Part shown: piece after piece, positions 37,501-48,744 of the stretch
Position numbering within the stretch: position 1 is the first letter of the stretch
How the letters are laid out: each line of letters begins with the position of its first letter
From: Sarcomyxa edulis
Taxonomy: Eukaryota; Basidiomycota; Agaricomycetes; Agaricales; Mycenaceae
Reading direction: 5' to 3'
Length of the DNA stretch: 64,000 nucleotides
NCBI GenBank assembly: GCA_009761415.1
Contig: QUOL01000009.1
Coordinates: forward strand, 1,178,001 to 1,242,000
The notes under the pieces: generated by a model
What the model was told of the DNA's origin: nothing
The model's input: the letters and a program-made list of their open reading frames with translations, nothing else
Databases searched by the model: none
Translations under genes and position numbers: made by a program

Positions 37501-38315
37501 TTACCTCGGCAGCCTTCTCGTTGAGATTGACATCGGAATTGGTCGTAGAAGGAGAAACGGAGGTAGTGGTGGAGGAAGAACCGGGAGCGGGTCGGGAGCG
37601 CCAAACAAGCTTGATTAGCTTCTGCTCAAAGTCCTGACACAAGGGAATGATGTTGTCTCTGTAAGACGAAAATCAGTTCCTGGACGTAACTTAAATAGAA
37701 GGGTTGTGCACGAACAAATCGTCACTCCAAACAATTAAACAATGTTCGTCTCTCTTTAGAAAGATTAAGGTCAAGACATTGAAGCCAAGAGAGATGTCAG
37801 TATCAACGTACGATGAAGGCACCGCATTGTTCCTTGTCGGCACGGGGGAGGAGACTCATAGTGTCCAGAATCTGGATCCGTGTATTGACGTCCATGTAGA
37901 TGGCGACAGCATCTTCCGCACTGCGGGTGACACAAAATCAGTGGTGGTTGCGAGTGATAGAATCAAAAATCACGAACACTGTGGCCAAGGCAGCATGAAC
38001 AGCTGCGCTGCGCACCTTGACGGCAACGACGGGATTGAGAATGCGCACTGCTGCCTCGAAGGGTACGAGGTAGCGATTCTCATATGGGAACACTCGGAAA
38101 TAACCAGAGTCTACACGAAGACAGACACCGGCAGAGACATTCTCTTCAGAGGGTTTGAACCAGGCATCTCCTTGTGTCTGCGAATGGAATTAAATTAGGG
38201 GACACGATGTTGTGTATGAGACGGAAACTTGGGCACTTACCTGCTTGAAGACATGATGCAGGAGTGCGTCGTAGGCATCATACTGTAGACCGGGGGGAGG
38301 GGCACTATACTCCAT
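34511..38315 (-). CDS. GT2 family membrane glycosyltransferase (processive, cellulose-synthase-like), 886 aa
   Basis: Nineteen exons on the minus strand, from 38315-38241 to 34549-34511, total 2661 nt. The N-terminal half is cytosolic with CLIVWSDDLDNIIPLCQDFE, then two membrane helices near residues 250-310. The catalytic domain starts at HVTIELPVYKESLEQT. Its metal-binding residues are in VILIVDSDTIVPE (about 506-513). The acceptor-site ED lies in ESNVSEDFDMALRL and the processive-type motif in NRWQKYSYG, where family members have a (Q/R)xxRW-like stretch. About six more helices follow, ending in LFPIVLNPWLMIFSY. The layout matches the conserved fungal GT2 enzymes required for hyphal growth on solid surfaces; the polysaccharide product is not known from sequence. 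The glyoxal oxidase gene converges on it. Confidence 0.88.
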
Positions 38316-41300
38316 CTATGGTTCAAAGGCAAGTGACGAAAAGAAAGAAAGTCAAGAGCCGGAAGGATACTGGCAGGCCTAAGGAAACCGGAAACACTTA
38401 AGCTGAAAGGCCAGAGTATAAAAAGGATACGCTAGGTGGGATATCATCACTGTTGGAATGACCAAATCAGAGCTTCCTTCTTAGGCCCCAAGGGCAGAAG
38501 TCGAGACTTCGTAAATTCCGTGTCAGATTGATAGCACTGTCCAACAAGCTGTGTGTGCGACCGCGACTCCATAAATCGATATACTGACAGCAGATGCGGA
38601 CTGAATGGATAGCGGACAGAAGGTTCTTTCGGCACGCCATGTCGGTGAAAGGTACGATCTAGCAACACATGCAACTTGAAGCATGTACCTCGAAATGGTT
38701 CCTTTTCATCTGAGCTCCGTCTTGCGTCCACCGGGCGTTCCACAATGATCGGAAGATGAAATAGCCCTCGGGCAATAGCTCGCAATCGCCTTAAGGGTAT
38801 AGCATCCGATCTTTCGGTGTGAATCGGTCTGATTTACCGGAGGAACAGGCGACAGCAAAGACTCTGCAACCCGTGAGACTGTGAACGTTCAGTTAGAGCA
38901 ATCGAGAGGCGTGTCAGGATTCCGAGGATTCTTTGGCAATTTTTCGCACGTAGAAGGACTCAGAGATAGAGTCGGCGAGGCTGATACCTGTCATTGGGTA
39001 GATAAACACACCTGTGGACTTTAGAATATGTGGTCAGAGATGGTATGGTGGCACTGTTGAGTGCTCTCGATTAGTACACCAGATTCGTAAAGTGATCCCT
39101 TCTGTCACCGGTCCTGTGCGCATCCTATTGCCGCAGTTATCCCGAAGGTTCGCGGGATGATTTCAGGGAAACGTGTCTACTAAGGGTCTCCGTGGTCCCG
39201 AACAGCAAGCATGATTCAGTATCTGGGAGCATGAACAAAAGCTCTTAGCGTCCAGAAAGACGTACTCGGCGACTGCGATAAGCTGCGATATGGCTATCGC
39301 AAAGATATCCGGCGGAGAAGAAGACGCACCTAGTAAAACAGGGCAGTTGAAAATGACAGGGACGTGAGAGGGATCATTGGAAAAAGATAGTCGCAATTCC
39401 CATCTGCTAACGAAAGTTGCCGCCAAAGTTTTTTCGAGAGGCTGTGACAGTGACGGTCACTCCTCTAAGCTCAGTTGACGGTTGTGTTGCTACTCCCTGC
39501 GCAGATCGATCTCGTGTATTTTTGGCACAATCTATTTTCGAAAAAAAATTCTCCATTTACCGTCTCGTCCGAGTCGCCTGTGTTGTTTTTCTTATCTAGA
39601 CGTATGGAGACGCAGACCTGAACGGGTTCTTCCATTCTCCAAGTCGACTAGTGCTGGCGCCATCATGTAAATGTTGCACACCTTGGTTTGTGGCTTGTAC
39701 CATGCCACCGTCATACTAGGTCATACAGACTTGGATCGAACGTGTAGAGCTTTCTGGGCGCCACCGTGACCGAAGGCCATTGCCTCAGATCAAGATCGAG
39801 CCCACGCGCTTTTGGCTGATGTGGCTAATCTCTTGTGTACGATGCTGATTTCGACTTTTTGACTTCCGGGTCGAGCCTCGCGACGATTAATTTTGTACAT
39901 CCGGACAACGCCCGGAATCGAAGGGTCCTCGACAACCTGCATTCGCTCTGTCTATCTCCTGACACACTCGGTCTCGACGGCTATGCAATAAGTCACTGTC
40001 GGCTACGACCTTCACCCGTCAATGCTTAGGCCTCAGCGCGTAGAATATTCCGTCCTCTGTGCCACAACCTCCATGTAGAATGCCGCCTTGCGTATCAGTC
40101 GATCGTTGATCCTCGTCCTCTTCCGGAGATAACCCACGGTATATGCGGGTTGTTCATAACTATAAAGAAAAATAGGTTCCAACGTGTTATACGAGTCATG
40201 GCTAGTTCAGATAATGGATTCATTTTAGGCGCTATCTATTCTCATTCCGCAAGCGACAGAGAAGATTTTTTTTCCCTCGTCATTCTTTCTAGAATAGCAT
40301 CAAAGCTGTACCAGCAAGGCGCGTTCTCAACTTCTCACCAAGATCCCCTATCATGATTCTGATTACAATTATAGGTCCTTGTGATAAGCAAATCTGCCGC
40401 CACTTGATACCGCAGAACACCTTTTGATGCTCGAGTAATGCGCGCTCCTTTCCAGTCACCGATATAATTATACCGATGAACGCCGACCCACAAAGTTTCG
40501 CGTGGAAAATATTCCATGTGTCGCTCAGGCCTTCCTTCCTATCGTTAGACGCGTTGAGATAGGAGACGTTGTGGCACGCTCATGCATATGCGCAATGCGT
40601 GTTCTAAGTTCTATCATCGTAACTTGAGCTCATGAGCCACCGCATCTCAGATGAACTCATCCTCCCATCTCGTGGAAGAGACCCCGTTTCTCAGATCGTC
40701 AGAGTCAGCGACGACATCATCGAAGACGCGCCTCCGAATGATCTATTCGAGCACATCGTTAACGACGTTGGGAAAGGACAATGTATAAATATAGATTTGC
40801 CGCACAACCATGCGATAAGTATAGTGCGTGTTGCGCTTTACCCACGAGGCTCTGACTCAAACTCGGTCCCAGTAGACTTGCAAAGGTAACTACCGAGTGG
40901 TAGTTACTTGGACAAGGAAGTTTCCCAAAGACGCCTAAATGTAAACGCGTTACAATAGTTCCTGGCCCATACTCTGCGTGCCGAACTCACCCTCATCCTC
41001 GAATTTTCTTCTCGACCTTTCATGCTCTTGGATCGCCGATTCCGGACTGAGAAACGTGGACTACGATCATCGTCCGCGCAAGGCCCAAGGCACGCGTAGG
41101 AATGTCTATCCATTGGATGCTTAGCGTGATTCCAGAACTGCTTGCGTTCTGTTCGGCAACCTGCTGTCTTGATCTGCGCATCTCCTGCGTCGCTCTTATC
41201 TAGTACGACAGAGTGCGTCAAGGGTTAGCATGCAAACTTATCGCGATGTCGTATGGCACTCACACTTCATGCGTCGTGTGAGTCGCGCTAAATCGTACTC

Positions 41301-43765
41301 GAGTTTTCGCTCATGCAACTGGTGAGGTTAGTGAGAGGTAAATCAGAGCCCACGAATAGGCTTCCAGTTCCTGGAACAAGACTGTCGTTCCGGGAGCCCT
41401 TCTTCCGACAGAAGCAAGCCAATTATTGGTCAGGGAAAGGCAGCTAAAAATGATGAAAGCTCGGTTGAGAGTGCACTCCTATCCACAACACTATTGCGGT
41501 AACTTCAATGTGGGGCCCAGCGTGAGCACCCTATTTCTTCGAGATTAGGTCGCTCGAGGTGTACATTCGAAGAGGTATAACAATCAGAGACCAAAGGTCT
41601 AGTAGGCTAGCCAAGACCATAGTCGTATCAGTATACAGTTGGCGTCGACATAAGCAGAGTAATTCAGCTAAACTGTACGTTTCTGGAACAAGGATCTGGT
41701 AGCCTCGTTCCGCCCTAGTCCGGGGGGTACTTCGAAATCTCGTCAATGTTGGAATCCCGGGACGAAATCGCGGAAGCAGGTGATTCGGTTTGGCTATAAG
41801 TGAACATAATTGAATGGCAATCAGAACTCACTAATCTTGGTGACGGCGGCGAAGTCCTATGTGAGTGTGGATGCAATACAGGTATCTCACCAAGGCCAGT
41901 GAAGCCCCGCTCCATTCGCGACGTGTGTATTCGTCGTCAGTTTACGATAGAATGAGAGTCCAATCGACTAGGCCTGCGGCTATAGACTGGCATGGACCCA
42001 GAAGACTACAAGACTTGCATATCATAGCATAGTGCCATCTTGCTCCACGAGCACTAACAGGGATGACCGGTGATCACCTAGCGTAGCCTTATGGTCGTAG
42101 CTAGAACCAGTGGAGTCGAAAGCCTGTCAGATTCCTATGGTGTTCGAACTCATGCACGACGTGCATACAGACAACGACGTTTCGAAAGAAAGAGAGTTTG
42201 GCCTTGGCTTGGTCCGGCGATGGAGTCAAGCCTGTTGCGTCGCCGCCTGAACTGCTCCGAATGATCCTCAAGCGACCGTGACTTGCGGATGTCAACTTCG
42301 CGGCCTGGCCTCGAATGAAATCCCAAGACTCGTCAATGAAGACAAATTCGCAAGAACATATCAAGGAGCCTGAGGAGGTATCGATGTAGGAGGTATGGTG
42401 GTCCTTGGCTCTCGGTCTGTCAATGTGTCCGCCAATTCCGTGGGCCACTACTACTTGCTCTTAATTGCCACTATGACTCTCAGGATTCAGCCACGACTTG
42501 TACAGGTACGAATCCTAGTGAATCCATCAGAATCCGAGATTGATCCCAAGCCACTGGCACTGCAAGTACTATTGGTAGTAGTGGGCCAAGAAATCATCTT
42601 TTGTTCGACAGGTCCTCTCAAAGTATTCTCATGATCGGCCTCGCGCCTCCTTGCTGCCTCCGAACTCAAGCTTCAAGGCCCAGGACCAGCCAGAGATATG
42701 GACAAAATTCTTGCCGTTAGTCGGAACCGTTCAAGGGTGCCAAAGTCATCGCTCTGATAATTCTGGGTCCAATTACGGGCCTGCTAAGACCATCAGGCCG
42801 ATTGACAGGTCAGGTTGCTGTAACTATTCTGCGTACCTTACTGACTTGATAGAAGAACAAAGGCCTTACCAGCATGACGTGCGAATCCAGGCCAATTCTT
42901 GTTCAGCATGTCTCACTTTTGGTCCTTTATGAGTAATACCCGACGATTGTGACGAGGGAGGAGCTGGCAGCGACCCCCAATGTTCGGAATTGGACGACAA
43001 CGGATACATTGCATTGTGATGTATGTTCGGAATAATTAATCGACTCCTCTTGTTCAATCTATGCACTTCGGGACCTATCCAGGAGACAACCAACAGATAC
43101 GCCTGATGCATGATGCGTCGATCATTTACTTGATTCGGACCTGGACTGATCTCTTTCATCCTCTCTCAACAAGTCTATCCTATGTCAGTCGGGCTGTCTA
43201 CTCGAAACACACACACCGCACCGGAGTATGTCAAATCCCACCAACAGTTGACTCTGTAAACGTGTATTGTATACCGAAATTATACATCCTCCGAAGCCGG
43301 GGCTCTCTCGGAAGGGACCGACTACGACCGTCCAATCACCCTCCGGTATTTGCTTCGATCCAAAAAAATTTTCAGATAATGAATTTATAGCTCCGCATTA
43401 CCGGGTATGGTATACGACGCCGTTCGTGTATCATGGCTGTCCGAATCGGACGAATCAGTGCACGCTCTTCGCAAAATGAGCAATCGAAGGCTGAGCTATC
43501 AGGCGCCGTTCTGGTTGGATCTAACTGATCTACCTTCGGAAACGCCGACAAAACCTTAACATTGGCAGATTCATCGAGGTCAGGAACGATGGAGTACTTG
43601 CTGGACAGCCCTAGCTGTAAGATTCCGTCGAGAATTAGAAGCATCACGTATGTCACCTTTGGGAGTCTTATAACACCATCCTCGAAAACTCATCTCTTTC
43701 CCCAGGCTGCTTGTTCATTTTAGCAAGCCCATCCCATCCTACACTACCACTTTCTTTTTCCCGTC
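38316..43765. other. 5.4-kb gene-poor region
   Basis: No gene could be supported. Short open frames occur, such as 85 codons at 40632-40889 and 109 codons at 43061-43390, but they lack motifs, signal peptides and paired splice sites. The leftmost part is GT2 promoter and the right end is the GH16 promoter, with a pyrimidine-rich leader just before 43766. I see no transposon termini or long repeats by eye. Confidence 0.5.
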
Positions 43766-46449
43766 ATGTCTTCCTCTCATGACCAGGCTCTCGCGCCTCC
43801 TCGCCCCAAATTTGTTATCGACGATAATACCGATGGGGACCACGAGAGTCGGCCATCGTCCTCTCACTCTCGCGACATGGCCCGGCAATCTGGTACTAAT
43901 TCCGTCGATACACCTCCCATTACGCCACGTAGTCGCACCTTCAGCAACGCTGTCAATCCGTTTTCTCCCCCTGCTAGTGTACGCAGTTTTAGTAGTCCCG
44001 ATCAGACTCCAATGGCCACCCCAGGCATCACTGGAACGCACGCCGCCCCTAGTCATTATCCGTTTCCCGACGCTACTCCCCGTAGTGGTATGACCTCGGT
44101 GGCCACGAGTGTTGCTGAACTTCCTCGTATACCATCCACCTATAATGCCAACCGCTTCGAGTACCCTATATCGAACCAGGGTTCCTCTATCCGTTTGAGG
44201 GAGACATTCACATCTCCTCCGGTCCGTCCTACCACCGTGTATAGCACTCTACCTAGCGCGGTCAACCTCAAGCGCGACAGACCCAAGTCTACGATGTTGT
44301 CTGCGATGAACACCCCTCTGCAAAAGCCATGGCTGACGTCGAAAGACCCTCTGTCGCGCATCGCATACGCTTTGACTTACTTTGTGGTGTTCTTGGGTGT
44401 CGTCGGCAGCGTCGTACGGTGTTACGTTGATTTCAACAACGTCCAGCTGGTAAAGGGTAACCTGTGCATGGTTCTCGATCAGAACTTTACCACAGCTACT
44501 GAAGATGAGATCTTCGGGGATAACGGTGTGTTCTTTAGAGAGGTTGATATGAGTGGATTTGGGTAAGCTTTCGGATGTATTCGGGCGAAGTCAAATCTAT
44601 TAACTCGATGTTGTTTCCTTCCACAGCAATGGAGAGTTTGAGATGACAACTTCTTCATCAAACAACTCGTTCATCAAAGACGGGCGTCTCTACATCAATC
44701 CTACTCTTACGTCGGACAACTTGGGCACTGCGGCTATCCTGGATGGTTACATCTACAACTCGACTGATTGCACTTTCAACATCACTCAGGGTACCTCGTA
44801 TACCTCTTCGTCCACCAATGATCCCACATCCGTCAACACCACTTCCATCGGTGCTGATTCGACGTTCGACGCCGCTGCGTATTATAAGGCTTGCTCTGCG
44901 GTTAGCAATGCTACTTCCGGAACTGTTATCAATCCCGTACAATCCGCTCGGCTGAGTACCAGGAAAAGTGCTAGCATCAGATTCGGCAGGGTTGAGGTTA
45001 AGGCCAAGATTCCGACCGGGTCAGTATATCAGTTCATCGTACTTGTTCCTCAAAGGCTAACCACTTTCTATTTCCTAATACAGTGATTGGGTATGCTTTC
45101 CCTCAGCTTCCTTTCCGCTATTACTTTCATGCTGATCTTATGTATGAACGTACTTAGATGTGGCCGGCTATCTGGATGCTTCCGGTCGATAACCATTACG
45201 GACCTTGGCCAATGAGTGGTAAGTCACTAAAGTCATCTAGACCTCACGCCACACTTCCGAGTCCATTTCGGGCCACATCAGACTTTCCTTCGAATTTTTG
45301 AGTTCTTGTCTAACCCGAGATCCCTCATCTCATTATCTCTACGGCATGCACCTATTATTATTCTCGTCGGTACCTAAATTTGCACTTCGTGCCAAAGCGT
45401 TCTCTCGCCCTGGCGGTCCAGTACTTCTCCCTTTCCCTCCCTTTTCTTCGATTCGGCTCGATTCCCCATCAGTTCGTAGTTTTTCTCACATGCCTACCTT
45501 TCAGGTGAAATCGACATCATGGAAGCTCGCGGTAACGCACCGAGTTACCCAAAACAGTGCGTTCCCATACCTTCCCTCCTTAATCTTTTCTATTCGGCTG
45601 AGAGCCAATATCTAATACTCTCTTTGATCAGGGGTACTAACTATGTCCGCGGTTCTCTCAATTGGGGCCCTATGACATGGCTGAACGCCGTCTCCAAAAC
45701 ATACGGCTGGAAATCTCTCAGACGAGGCGGATACAACGACGGTTTCCACACTTATGCTCTTGAATGGACCGAACAATTCATGTGCGTTCCAATTCTACAT
45801 CACATCCCTGAACGGCTTCACACAATTCACATTTCCATTTGACTTATTATTATAATATTATATTCAACAGGCGCCTCTACGTTGATTCCCGCCTAACCCA
45901 CATGCTCGAACTCAAATTGAACGAACCGTTCTTCGAAAGAGGAGAATTCCCTCCTGTAATCCAGAATGGCTCGGAAACAATCGTACTCCAAAACCCTTGG
46001 ATCAACGGAACTAGAGCTGCTCCGTTCGATCAACGTGAGTTTGAAGCTTTCCCCCCTCTTCTTCTCTTCACATACAGACTAACCCGACATTCCAGCATTC
46101 TACTTGATCCTGGACGTCGGCGTTGGAGGGACTAATGGATGGTTCCCCGATAATGCCGGTGGTAAGAGTTGGCTAGACGGGTCTTTGAGTTAGTGGTTTC
46201 CCTCGTTTCTACGTACGTTTTGCAAATGCCGTACTGATAAACGCGCTCTTTTCTTAGCTGCGATGCGAGACTTCATCACCACGCAGGATAAATGGTATCC
46301 CTCATGGCCACAGAACGTTGATGATCGTGCTATGATTGTGTAAGCCACCTTTTGTCCTCCGCTTGTTTAGGATCTCTATCTCACACGACGCCTCCTTCTT
46401 TTTCGTACCTCTTCTTAGTGATTCGGTGAAGATGTGGCAATTGTGTTGA
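43766..46449 (+). CDS. Membrane-anchored GH16 beta-glucanase/transglycosylase, 609 aa
   Basis: Ten exons (43766-44562, 44627-45019, 45084-45090, 45158-45218, 45505-45556, 45632-45781, 45871-46034, 46096-46188, 46258-46339, 46419-46449) sum to 1830 nt. Residues 1-198 form a Ser/Thr/Pro-rich cytosolic tail. One membrane helix, IAYALTYFVVFLGVVGSVV (about 200-218), follows, then an extracytosolic GH16 domain. The catalytic motif GEIDIMEARG at about residue 420 has the ExDxxE form with nucleophile and acid/base glutamates. W-rich segments such as WPAIWMLP and LILDVGVGGTNGWFP are typical for GH16. Such type II proteins (Kre6/Skn1-like topology) act on beta-1,6- or beta-1,3-glucan during wall assembly. 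One exon is only 7 nt long. Several NxS/T sites fit the extracytosolic domain. Confidence 0.92.
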
Positions 46450-47218
46450 GACCCTGCTACGTTCCACGTTGAACCAGACAATGGTTTAGGGGCTTTGCAA
46501 GGAAGGGTCTTTTCCTGATTTCTTGGGCTTGTGGCTGTTACTGTTGGTAGTTCTGCGTTTGCGCCAACAGTGGTGTATTGGATGGACAATAAGTGTACAT
46601 ACATATGATCTAGATGGCAAGTACGACGTATCATAACTAGCTATAGGATACTTATCTTGTAGTATCCTTTCTTTTCTTCAAGCTCGCTCATTTGTTCCAC
46701 CCGATAGAATTACTTACTATATATCACCAATATACACCATATGAATGTACTTAGTGGCGGATCGACTGTCCACACATCAGATTCGTGGCGTTGGACGAGC
46801 GTTAGCTATGTTTGAGGTCGTGTGCCGATGAGGATGGGGATAGATCTCAACAACTAGTATACGACCAGTACTTACCACTGATATCTCCAGTTGAGTCGTG
46901 GCGTAGTGCAAAGTGGAGAAAGAAAGCAGCTAAGCAAATATCGATAATCGATATATCTCCATGGACGCGGGGAGTATACGTACTACGGCGCTCAAGTTAG
47001 CTGACAGTAGCAGAAGCAAAAACAGGAGGCTAAGTGATCTGACATAAGCCCATATATCGACAGTTTGAATCTTGGGGCAGCGCTTGCGTCCAGCAAAGTT
47101 TTTGATGCAGCTACGACGGCGATTGGAGGGCGAGCAGAGAATAATGAGTACATTTTGGTATATCGCCGAGAATTGCTGATCATGAAGTGGTACGGAATCT
47201 AACACGTCGAGGACCCTC
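46450..47218. other. Convergent intergenic spacer
   Basis: This lies between the GH16 gene and the F-box gene, which end tail to tail. No coding sequence is supported. Confidence 0.45.
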
Positions 47219-48097
47219 TTATTGCTGTTGTAGAGTTTGCTGCCAACTCATAGTAATTCTTCCTCCATGAGCTCCGAGCCCTACCCATGGAGTCGGGGGA
47301 CGACCGCGTACGGGAAAGCACTCGTAATAAAAATGACGAGTTTCGTCCGATAGATTCTCGCAAGCCTTTTCCATCCTCCTCCATGTACATTTCTGCCATC
47401 CCAACCAATTATCGTAAAGTTTGTTATTACCACCCTCTCTGAATAGGGGAGATTCCGTTACGCATACTTTATCGCGAAAGGGTCCATCCAGCATCAGCCA
47501 AACGATACCATTATCCGAAGTCCAGATCGTAATCACAGGGATGTGTTTAGGACTGGAATCTTTGGGGATCGTTTTAAGGGTAGATACCACAGCAGGCAAA
47601 TTGCCTAGCCAGTTGCAACCGTTAACTCTTTCTACGCCGATAGGAGATATGAGATCACAGTTTTCGTTGGGTAAGCCTGGCCAGACGCAACCAACGACAG
47701 CACGCGCCGGCCATTCTAAGATCCAGAGACGGAATACCTCTGGAAGATGATTGTGTTGCTCGAGTAAGCTATCCACGAACTCCTGACGATCGAAAGGCCG
47801 AAGATTGGCAAGAACCCAAGGACGCGTCAGCTCAAAATGGGGAGAGTGCACGATTTTGAGATAGAATTTCAGTAGATCGCGACGAGCTGGGAGGATGTCA
47901 GAGCAGGGAACGAGTTGACGCCATTTTTGGCATACGCCCTGAGCTGCGATCAGAGATTTGAGGGGGAGATGGGGAAAGACTTGGAGGATGAGTTCGTTCG
48001 GTAGATTGTCGAGGTGATTCTGAGGGCGGCTAGGTACCAGAAAGGAGGGTATAAATGAGGGTATAAATTCGTTCAATGTGGATGATAGCTGTAGCAT
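47219..48097 (-). CDS. F-box protein, 292 aa
   Basis: A single-exon frame starting at ATG 48097. The F-box is at residues about 30-70, LDNLPNELILQVFPHLPLKS followed by LIAAQGVCQKWRQLVP, which fits the family leucine/proline pattern and the CQKWR ending. The rest shows no leucine-rich repeats. It has an aromatic-rich C-terminal half with segments such as TIWTSDNGIVWLMLDGPF. As an SCF-type adaptor it would bind Skp1 through the F-box and a substrate through the C-terminal half; neither partner can be named. No introns were found, in contrast with most neighbours. A further 5' exon cannot be ruled out. Confidence 0.75.
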   Translation of the reverse strand: MLQLSSTLNEFIPSFIPSFLVPSRPQNHLDNLPNELILQVFPHLPLKSLIAAQGVCQKWRQLVPCSDILPARRDLLKFYLKIVHSPHFELTRPWVLANLRPFDRQEFVDSLLEQHNHLPEVFRLWILEWPARAVVGCVWPGLPNENCDLISPIGVERVNGCNWLGNLPAVVSTLKTIPKDSSPKHIPVITIWTSDNGIVWLMLDGPFRDKVCVTESPLFREGGNNKLYDNWLGWQKCTWRRMEKACENLSDETRHFYYECFPVRGRPPTPWVGLGAHGGRITMSWQQTLQQQ

Positions 48098-48744
48098 CAA
48101 TGATGCGAGTTAGTCGATCCGGAATTTCTGCAAGGGCAATAAAGGTGAGACACCTTCATCCATGGGGATTCGGACGAGTTTTGACTCGAATTCGACGTAT
48201 TTGAACCAGAATTAGACGATTTCCACATGGATAATTTCCAGATGATTTGGGGATGTCTCTGCTCTCTCGATATTCGAATTTTAAGTGGAAAAGTCGAAAC
48301 AAGCACCTCACGTTGACCTCACGGCCAGAAAAGCGCAGAAAAACTCCGGAGTTCGGCACCGGGTCCGAGTTTGGCATGCCATGGTAAACGAAACAAAGGC
48401 TTTACGCTGGTGCCGGCCTGCCGAACGTGAGTCCACAGCCGAACGTTGCCCGAACGTTCGTATATAGACTTGATATAGACGTCCCTGTACAATTTCAGTC
48501 ACATTTACAGCCAGGTGCTTATACACAAACTTGTGTCTTTATCTCTCGTTGAAAAGTCGATGTAATATCACCAGTTCGTCCGAGTAGATTTTGGTTTGAA
48601 GTGTATTGCCACTGAGTTCGGTGGCCACTGTACTTTTCGTGGGCTGGAGCAACCACTTGACTCCTCGAATCTAAGTTGTATATAATATGCAAAAGAAAAT
48701 GAAGTCAATTACATGAGATACTACAGCTATAATCCAGCCCCCTC
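48098..48744. other. Intergenic
   Basis: This spans the F-box gene upstream region and the 3' end of the nucleostemin-like gene. No gene or repeat is supported. Confidence 0.45.

Noticed and set aside
40632..40889. 85-codon frame beginning MSHRISDELILPS
   Set aside because: It is isolated, with no motif, splice partner or signal peptide, and is about the length expected by chance.
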